This document shows positions 57,859 through 64,000 of a stretch of 64,000 nt of DNA, in pieces. The position numbers and the translations under genes were made by a program. Below the pieces are notes generated by a model that saw only the letters and a list, made by a program, of their open reading frames with translations, ran no database searches and was not told where the DNA came from. Position 1 is the first letter of the stretch. Each line of letters starts with the position of its first letter. Source of the stretch: Daphnia pulex (lineage: Eukaryota; Arthropoda; Branchiopoda; Diplostraca; Daphniidae); assembly GCF_021134715.1 (NCBI RefSeq), contig NC_060021.1:1-64000 (forward strand), read 5' to 3'.

Positions 57859-58383
57859 TTATCCAATTATTCGATTTCCAATAAAATCTGGGTTTGAAAA
57901 AAGATTCGCTTTGACGTCAGTAATAAGACGTTTGTTATTTTCGAGTTGTATTTTGGTGATTGCTAGCTCGTTCTGAGATTGTCGCAGTTTGGAGTTGGAG
58001 TCTATCAGTTGGTATTGTAGACGACTCAACTCATTTGCCAAGCGTTCTTTTTCCAATAAAATCTGGGTTTTTTCTTTGAATACTTTATCCATCAAATGAT
58101 GAAGACAATTATGTTGGTTCAAGTCATCATCTCCAATGGGAGTCGATAATTCATCGTTAATTGCAGGTTTGGTTGCGCAATAACGGTCAGGTATAATCAT
58201 TTTTGGGGTCACAACTGAACGCCGAGTTTGGGATTCGGTCGATCTAGTGGTGAATGCATGCAGTGCTGCGGCATACAGTTCTTTCAATGAGTCTATGAAA
58301 CTCAAGAAGAAATAAATAGCCATTTTGAAAAGCAATAAAGCACTAGCAAGTATAAGTGAAGCGACTTCCACAATTGCGATCAT
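57859..58383 (-). CDS. membrane-anchored coiled-coil N-terminal part (array member 1)
   Basis: ATG at 58383 starts MIAIVEVASLILASALLLFK, a strong N-terminal membrane helix, then LKELYAAALHAF, the family marker CATKPAINDELSTPIGDDD, and a coiled coil (KERLANELSRLQYQLIDSNS). The frame ends soon after TDVK at 57859. The bases from 57859 to 57775 still resemble coil sequence out of frame, so this is probably the 5' part of the same locus as 56090-57775 after a frame-breaking event or an unrecognised intron. It is most like a type II or tail-exposed membrane protein of unknown role. Confidence 0.55.
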   Translation of the reverse strand: MIAIVEVASLILASALLLFKMAIYFFLSFIDSLKELYAAALHAFTTRSTESQTRRSVVTPKMIIPDRYCATKPAINDELSTPIGDDDLNQHNCLHHLMDKVFKEKTQILLEKERLANELSRLQYQLIDSNSKLRQSQNELAITKIQLENNKRLITDVKANLFSNPDFIGNRIIG

Positions 58384-58903
58384 TTTTACCACTGGTAGAT
58401 TGGGTGTTGACAATCGAAAATTGCAATATTGTCTGTTGCCTATTTTCTTGCCTTTATATAGACTTGCCAGGGGAATCCTTTTTCGCACTGTCCCATTCCA
58501 CCGTTTCAATCAGATTTCTAATTATGTTTATGCAATTTAACTTTTTATTTTGATGTGTTATCATAGTTTAAGGTGTAACGGACATTGTTCAATTAGTTTG
58601 GAATCGATTGCAATTCATTTAAATATTTTAATTTCATTTTGAAATTAAGTTTATTCGGAATTCTGGTTAGGATTGAAATGTTGCCGGTCTGGACATGTCT
58701 GGAAAACGACAGGGCGCCCATAGCGGTGAATCCACAAACTAAAGAAGTATTACGTAATAGTATTACAGAATTTCTTAATTCTTATTACTTTTGTATTTTT
58801 ATGCGTTCGGTTGTACCGTGTGTATTTTAATATATTTTGAAATACGTGGGAAGAATATGTTCGTTTTTTTTTTAATGGTTAAAGTTTAGGTAGAAATTAA
58901 AGT

Positions 58904-59860
58904 TTATTTTGGAAGTGTTTTAGCTTTCTTCTTCAGCGCTTTGCCTTCTGCTTTGATGTTGTTCGCATGATCTTGCAAAATTTTGGCCCTTTCTACCATT
59001 TGGAGCCCTGTCGTTTCCATCAAATTCGCGTATCCATCTTCATACTCTCGGGTCTTGCGCTTGGCAATCAGTTTTTTAATCCAATTTCCCTTTTCCTTGT
59101 CTTCCCCTTTGGTTTTGGTCGTCCCAGAGTTCAACGATTCACGTTCGGTTTTCGTAGCTTTTGCTGCGTTTTGGGTATGTTTAGTTGCTTCTTGCATTGC
59201 AGCCAGAGCTCCCGATAGCGCCTCCACTTGCTCTTTGGCCAACTTTGTCGATTTTTGCACGGAAGACAAAGTTTCCTCTTGAGTGTCCAAAAGTTTGTGA
59301 TTCTCTTGTTTTAATCTCTCTAGTTCTTCTCGGCAATCTTCAGTCTCCTTCTTTAGGTTGTCATTATTCAACTCGAGTAAAGATTTATCGCTTTCCAGGT
59401 CCAAATTACGGGACGTTAATTCTTTATTTTCCCTCTCCTTTTCTGTGAGCGTAGCTTTGACAGATTCCAAGCTTATTTTTAGAAAACTGTCATCTTGTTT
59501 GATGCGCTCCAACTCCGACATCGTTGATGACAGGGTCTCATTCTGAGTTCCTATTGTAGATTTCAAATGGACGATTTCGTTTCTGAGAAGTTTTTCGGTG
59601 ACATCCCACGTCGAGGCATTGCAGAGCAGAACGGATTTTTCTTTCTTGAGCTCGTCGATTTGAGACTCGAATGCAGTTAACTCTGATTTTAGTTGAGTTA
59701 TATTCGACTGAAGGAGATCGACTGCAACTTGTCGTTCGTCGGCTAATTGTGCCGATTCTTCTGCTAATTTGTTGACTTTTTCCACGAACACGATTTTTAA
59801 CCATAAAAATAATGTTTTGTTTTCCCCTGTGTCGAAGTCATGGCAGACGAAATCGTTTTT
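58904..59860 (-). CDS. coiled-coil protein with basic C-terminus (array, copy 1)
   Basis: Long minus-strand open exon of about 318 codons, starting after an acceptor (aattgcaacag) at 59863-59861; no in-frame ATG lies near its start, so a first exon is missing. It is almost entirely heptad coil (KLAEESAQLADERQVAVDLL; DLESDKSLLELNNDNLKKET), followed by a Lys-rich tail (GNWIKKLIAKRKTREYED; ALKKKAKTLPK). No enzymatic domain. A second copy, nearly identical over its last 76 residues, starts at 63725 and runs out of the window; the 3' flanks match too. The family is not recognised; scaffold or tether roles are conceivable. Confidence 0.65.
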   Translation of the reverse strand, partial: KNDFVCHDFDTGENKTLFLWLKIVFVEKVNKLAEESAQLADERQVAVDLLQSNITQLKSELTAFESQIDELKKEKSVLLCNASTWDVTEKLLRNEIVHLKSTIGTQNETLSSTMSELERIKQDDSFLKISLESVKATLTEKERENKELTSRNLDLESDKSLLELNNDNLKKETEDCREELERLKQENHKLLDTQEETLSSVQKSTKLAKEQVEALSGALAAMQEATKHTQNAAKATKTERESLNSGTTKTKGEDKEKGNWIKKLIAKRKTREYEDGYANLMETTGLQMVERAKILQDHANNIKAEGKALKKKAKTLPK

Positions 59861-59869
59861 CTGTTGCAA

Positions 59870-60130
59870 TTAAATATTTACATAAGTAAACAAACCCCGT
59901 CATATCATAAGAAGAGTTGACGTAGTAGCGGTATTAATGTAATCATTTTCAAAGTCGCATTTTAATTTCTTCCTTCCAGATTTTTTAAAAAATCTCGTCT
60001 TTGCCGCTTGATTTCGCTTCGGTATTTAATTCGGTTTGGCAACTTGACAGCATTGCCAACTCAGCCTTCGTATGGCAACATTGCGCATCTTCACTTGCTT
60101 ATTATAGATATCAATCTTCTCTGTAGGTGA
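59870..60130. other. short intergenic/leader stretch
   Basis: Probably holds the 5' exon or promoter of the coiled-coil gene on the minus strand; no site is distinct. A palindrome-like gattttttaaaaaatc lies near 59980. Confidence 0.35.
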
Positions 60131-60134
60131 TGCA

Positions 60135-61207
60135 TCATGGATGGAGCCCATAATTTAACTGCAGGTCGTGAACGCGACTTCCTGATCCGCCGCATGTCAA
60201 GGTAGGAGACCACGTCCATCTTAACGCTTTATTGTCTTCGTTTTTCCTTGGTCGGTGAGTCTTGGGGCTTTTAATCCTGAAGCTATTAATGCAGTTACAA
60301 TTTCGGTTAGTTGTAGTTGCTGGGAGAATTGGCTCTTCCATTCGAAGAGGAAGTATAATCTCATCACTGCCACACCCAACGTCCTCTGTCATTTTTGTTT
60401 TCATTTGTTGTTTTTGCATTTCGGTCGGCTTCCGAAGGGCATCGTCTTTTTCCTGGTCTGCCTTAACCGCTTCTCGTTTTCTGCCAAACGGAGATTTTCC
60501 GTTCAATGTAGTCTGGAAATGGTCCTATTCTTTGATTCCAGCGCACGTTTACTCGTAGCCAATTGGTCGTGCACCTTGTCCAATTTTTGTTCATCAAAGG
60601 AAGTACGGAATTTCTTCAATTCCACTTGACTGGATGCGATAAGGTTATCCCTGTCTTTTATTTCTCGCCTGAACTGCGAATCGTCATTTGTCAAGCGGAG
60701 ATTTATCTCTTTTATGTCAGAAATTTCACGTTTCTTTTCTTCGAGTTCGTTTTTTGTAGTTTCCAACTCGTCGTGTACGTTCTGAAACATTTTTAGCTTT
60801 GATGAGGAGTCTGTCAATTGTGATTGAAGCAGACTCAACTCATTCTCCAAACGTTCATTTTCCAATACAGTCTGGTTTTTATCATCGTCTTTCGCCATCA
60901 AAGGAAGACAACTTTGTTGGTTCAAGTCATCTCCGCTGGGAGTCGAAAATTCATCGTTAGTCGCAGGTTTGGTTGCGCAATAACGGTCAGGTATAATCAT
61001 TTTTGGGGTCACAACTGTACGCCGAGTTTGGGTTTCGGTTGTAGTATCTAGTAGTTTCTAGTATCTGCATGGTACCTATAGTATCTGCACTGCTGCATAC
61101 AGTTCTCTCAATGAGTCTATAAACCTCAAGAAAAAATAAATAGCCATAATGCAAAGCAAAGCACTAGCAAGTATAGCGACTGCCACAATTGCGATCATTT
61201 TCACCAT
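60135..61207 (-). pseudogene. array member 2: membrane anchor plus coiled coil, C2 part lost
   Basis: ATG at 61207 gives MVKMIAIVAVAILASALLCI, the same N-terminal helix as member 1, but the frame meets a stop after LYAAVQIL. The family marker and coil resume at 61012-60503 in an open frame (CATKPATNDEFSTPSGDDL; ENERLENELSLLQSQLTDSS; RREIKDRDNLIASSQ) and end at a stop. An overlapping frame at 60506-60135 gives a non-homologous tail. No C2 domain follows. The copy therefore lacks the C-terminal half and is broken between anchor and coil, unless a small intron covers the gap near 61080-61020. Confidence 0.55.
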
Positions 61208-61374
61208 TTTCAGTAATTTAAAACTACTGAAACACCTCACCTTAAGTATTCAATCGCAATCTCTGATGTGTACTTCAGCCGGAGTCTCCTTGTCTTCTTG
61301 GGTTCAGAAACGATCTCTGTGCTGGGAATGACTTCCAGCAGCAGGTGTAGGCCTACTCGATCTTTATCTCCAGA

Positions 61375-63209
61375 TCAACACAAGGTTCGGGCATATTTAT
61401 CTTGTGTTGCTGGATAGTAGTCATTACTTCTATACAGTTTCAGTTTATAGACTTGATTTACTTCCAAGTCGGACACCTCAAAATCATCGGAGCCGACCGT
61501 GGACGTCTTCAAACCCAATTTCGATGACTTTTTTACTTTAAGGGTCAGGAAACACTTTTCCGGATTACGAGTGTCGATGGTGAACTTTTGATTCACTTCC
61601 AAAACGCTGCCGAGGAACTTTTTGGATTTGGCTTTCTTGACCTGGTCGCAGATTTCGTTGCGCCATTCCTCGACCCGCATGGAAATGTAATAATAGTCGG
61701 ATTTGTTCGCTTCTGGAATGCTGTTTAGGTTAAATGATCTCCGAACTATGAATTCGCCATGTCTGGGGGCATTGTCAGCTTCCTCAGGTTCAGGTGGTGG
61801 ATATTCTTTATTCGACTCGGCTGGTTCTGTTTCTTTGGGTTCTAAAGCCGTCTGGTTTTCTTCCTTGCAGTCAGGTAGCAGCTCTGTTGCTTCCGCTTTC
61901 TCATCCATTGCCCGATTTTGTACAAGTTGAGATTTTTCGGGAATTTGGGGCTGTACCTGTCGATCTCCAGGCTCTGGGATCATCAGTGGTCTTGGATTGA
62001 GCCTTTGATGGCTCTTTCTCAACTTGTTCACTTTTCTCAGGTATAATTGTCTCTTCGGTGATTTTGAGTAGTTCAGTTTCACCCAGCACCTGCTGATCTT
62101 CGTCGTTCGTCACATTTCCGGTGTCGTCAATGATCTCGGCCAAACTCTCGGTCAGACTCTTTGGCTGTTTCTCGTCCATTCCAAGTTGTGGGTTGGATGG
62201 ACGTTTTTCTACCGGTTCCTGATTGTCGGCCGGCATTTCGTCGGGTAAACTCTCGGTGGCGTAAATAGCTTCCCGCGTTTGATCCTTGAGACTCTCCGGG
62301 TTGTTTTGGAGCGTTTCAACTTGTTCTATCGTCGCCGGGATCTCATTGGGTTTTTCGACTCGAATGCCAACTTCCTCGCCATTCCTCAGGGTCAGACTAC
62401 TCATTTGATCCAGTAGTTGCTCGATTGTGTCGGTCTGGTTGTTAAGGGATGCTCGTAGTTCTTCCACTTCCGCCTTACTGGATAGAAGAAGACGATCGGT
62501 TTCTTCCATTTTTCGCCTCAATTGTGAATCATTTTCGGCCAAACGGAGATTTTTCGTTTCAAGTTCAGAAATGATTCTATTCTTTGACTCAAGCTCACGT
62601 GTAGCCACGGCCAACTCGCGCGTGTCTAATTGTTGTTCGGCAAGGCAAACGCGAAGATTTTCCAATTCCGCCCGACTGGATGCGATCAGTCTATCCCTGT
62701 CTTCAATTTTTCGTCTTAGACGGGAATCATCATTTGTCAAGTGAAGATTTTTCTCTGTCATGTCCGTAATAAGACTTTTCTTTTCTTCGAGTTTGCTTTT
62801 GGTAGTTGCTGACTCGATGTGGAATTGTTGTAGTAACTTGGACTGGGAGTCTGTCAGTTGGGATTGAACTAGACTCAACTCATTCGCCAAACGTTGGTTT
62901 TCTAATACTATCAGGTTGTTTAGTTGTATGGTTATGTTGTATGGTTACTATATGTCATATGGTTGTTCAAGTCTTCTCTGCGGGAAGCTACATAGATAGG
63001 TCTACGAAGGTTATGGTTCCAACGTCAACACTAACAAGCTGGTTAGTCCGGTTAGTCAATCCAATCCAATCAAACATCTTTCTCAACATTATTAGCGCAA
63101 ACATAAACATATATATATTTAGCGCTATATATATGAGCACCAAGAAGCAACAAAGTGCAGCCATAAGCGAAAGCAAAGCCAATATAGTGACTGCCATAAT
63201 GAAGATCAT
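61375..63209 (-). pseudogene. array member 3: anchor, coiled coil and one C2 domain, frameshifted
   Basis: ATG at 63209 starts MIFIMAVTILALLSLMAALC (anchor). After a frame break near 62930 the coil is open from 62890 (RLRRKIEDRDRLIASSRAEL; RQLRRK-type repeats) through an acidic linker to SKAQSKTTDDP at about 61980. There 10 bases replace the 18 found in member 1, shifting the frame. The next frame carries PGDRQVQPQIPEKSQL and a C2-like domain (RRSFNLNSIPEA; YYISMRVEEWRN; LKVKKSSKLGLKTSTVG) and shifts again near 61405, since its expected end (CVDLEIKIE) is in another frame. Three frame breaks suggest a pseudogene; a run of assembly indels is the alternative. A trace of the linker (PSTEIVSEPKK) follows at about 61330. 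Confidence 0.6.
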
Positions 63210-63243
63210 TTACACTGCTATTAGATGGTTTGTTTGCAATTGA

Positions 63244-63724
63244 AAACTGCGATGTTGACTATTGCCGTTGGGGTTGCCTTTATAAACTTGACAGGGGGAA
63301 TTCCGTTTAGCACTGTCCATTTCCACCGTTTTCATCAGATTTCTACTTACGTTTATGATTTTTAACTTTTTCAATTGATTTGTAATCTTAGTTTAAGATC
63401 TTACGCACATTGTTCAATGAGTTTGGAATTAATTGCAATTCATTAAAATATTTTAATTGCATTTTTGAAATGAAGGTTTTTGGAATTCTGGTTTGGATTC
63501 AAATGTTGCCGGTCTGGACATGTCTAGAAAACGACAGGGCGCCCATAGCGGGGAATCCACAAACTAAAGAAGTATTACGTAATAGTATTACAGAATTTTT
63601 AAATTCTTATCACTTTTGTATTTATTGCGTTCGGTTGTACCGTGTGTATTTTAATATATTTTGAAATACGTGGGAAGAATATGTTCGTTTTTTTAATGGT
63701 TAAAGTTTAGGTAAAAATTAAAGT
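63244..63724. repeat. duplicated intergenic segment of the C2/coiled-coil array
   Basis: Closely matches 58510-58903, including the block gttgccggtctggacatgtc, gaatccacaaactaaagaag and tattacgtaatagtattaca. Together with the two coiled-coil genes it shows a tandem duplication with a period of about 4.8 kb (63725 minus 58904 = 4821). Confidence 0.85.
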
Positions 63725-64000
63725 TTATTTTGGAAGTGTTTTGGCTTTCTTCTTCAGCGCTTTGCCTTCTGCTTTGATGTTGTTTGCATGATCTTGCAAA
63801 ATTTTGGCCCTTTCTACCATTTGGAGCCCTGTCGTTTCCATCAAATTCGCGTATCCATCTTCATACTCTCGGGTCTTGCGCTTGGCAATCAGTTTTTTAA
63901 TCCAATTTCCCTTTTCCTTGTCTTCTCCTTTGGTTTTGGTCGTCCCAGAGTTCAACGATTCACGTTCGGTTTTCGTCGCTTTAGCTGCGTTTTGGGTTTG
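63725..64000 (-). CDS. coiled-coil protein with basic C-terminus (array, copy 2; cut by window end)
   Basis: Last 92 or so codons of a second copy of the gene at 58904-59860. From NSGTTKTKGEDKEKGNWIKK to the end KAKTLPK it is identical in protein to copy 1. The remainder lies beyond 64000. The near-identity shows a recent duplication or gene conversion. Confidence 0.7.
   Translation of the reverse strand, partial: QTQNAAKATKTERESLNSGTTKTKGEDKEKGNWIKKLIAKRKTREYEDGYANLMETTGLQMVERAKILQDHANNIKAEGKALKKKAKTLPK

Overview
The window reads as arthropod nuclear DNA, most likely from a branchiopod crustacean such as Daphnia. Genes are split by short GT-AG introns of roughly 55-170 bp. Gene content is animal (zucchini/PLD6, AMBRA1, histidine acid phosphatase, ITPRID/KRAP, SGK3). 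There are no bacterial-style operons. The species is inferred, not shown.

Region by region: (1) 1-17532 is one uninterrupted satellite with a 136-bp unit, about 120 units by my estimate. Every unit carries a near-perfect CTCF core motif (CCACCAGGTGGCGCTG) in the same orientation. Some 28 units carry a 32-bp partial duplication that doubles exactly this motif. (2) 17533-25190 has no recognisable protein gene; it holds duplicated exon-like segments, a structured GC-rich patch and two non-autonomous DNA transposons (one with piggyBac-type TTAA duplications). (3) 25190-36030 is a gene graveyard with two live units inside: broken pieces of a bromodomain gene, two WDFY3/blue-cheese-like BEACH fragments, an ankyrin relic, an AMBRA1 fragment and a THAP gene surround an intact zucchini/PLD6 gene and a non-coding host gene carrying two C/D-box snoRNAs aimed at 18S rRNA. 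(4) 36438-40664 is an intronless ankyrin-repeat membrane protein of about 1400 residues. (5) 42805-52293 holds three well-preserved genes: lysosomal-type acid phosphatase (+), ITPRID/KRAP (+) and SGK3 (-), the last two convergent. (6) 56090-64000 is a tandemly duplicated array on the minus strand of membrane-anchored coiled-coil/C2 proteins alternating with a second coiled-coil gene, with hybrid and frameshifted copies.

Functional links are loose. SGK3 (PX-domain kinase), acid phosphatase, AMBRA1 and WDFY3 relate to endosome, lysosome and autophagy, but in an animal genome this neighbourhood need not mean joint function. The strongest candidate for something undescribed is the CTCF-motif satellite, which could act as a very dense, unidirectional insulator or chromatin anchor. 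Several genes carry single frameshifts. Because the satellite implies a long-read assembly, some of these may be consensus indel errors rather than true lesions.
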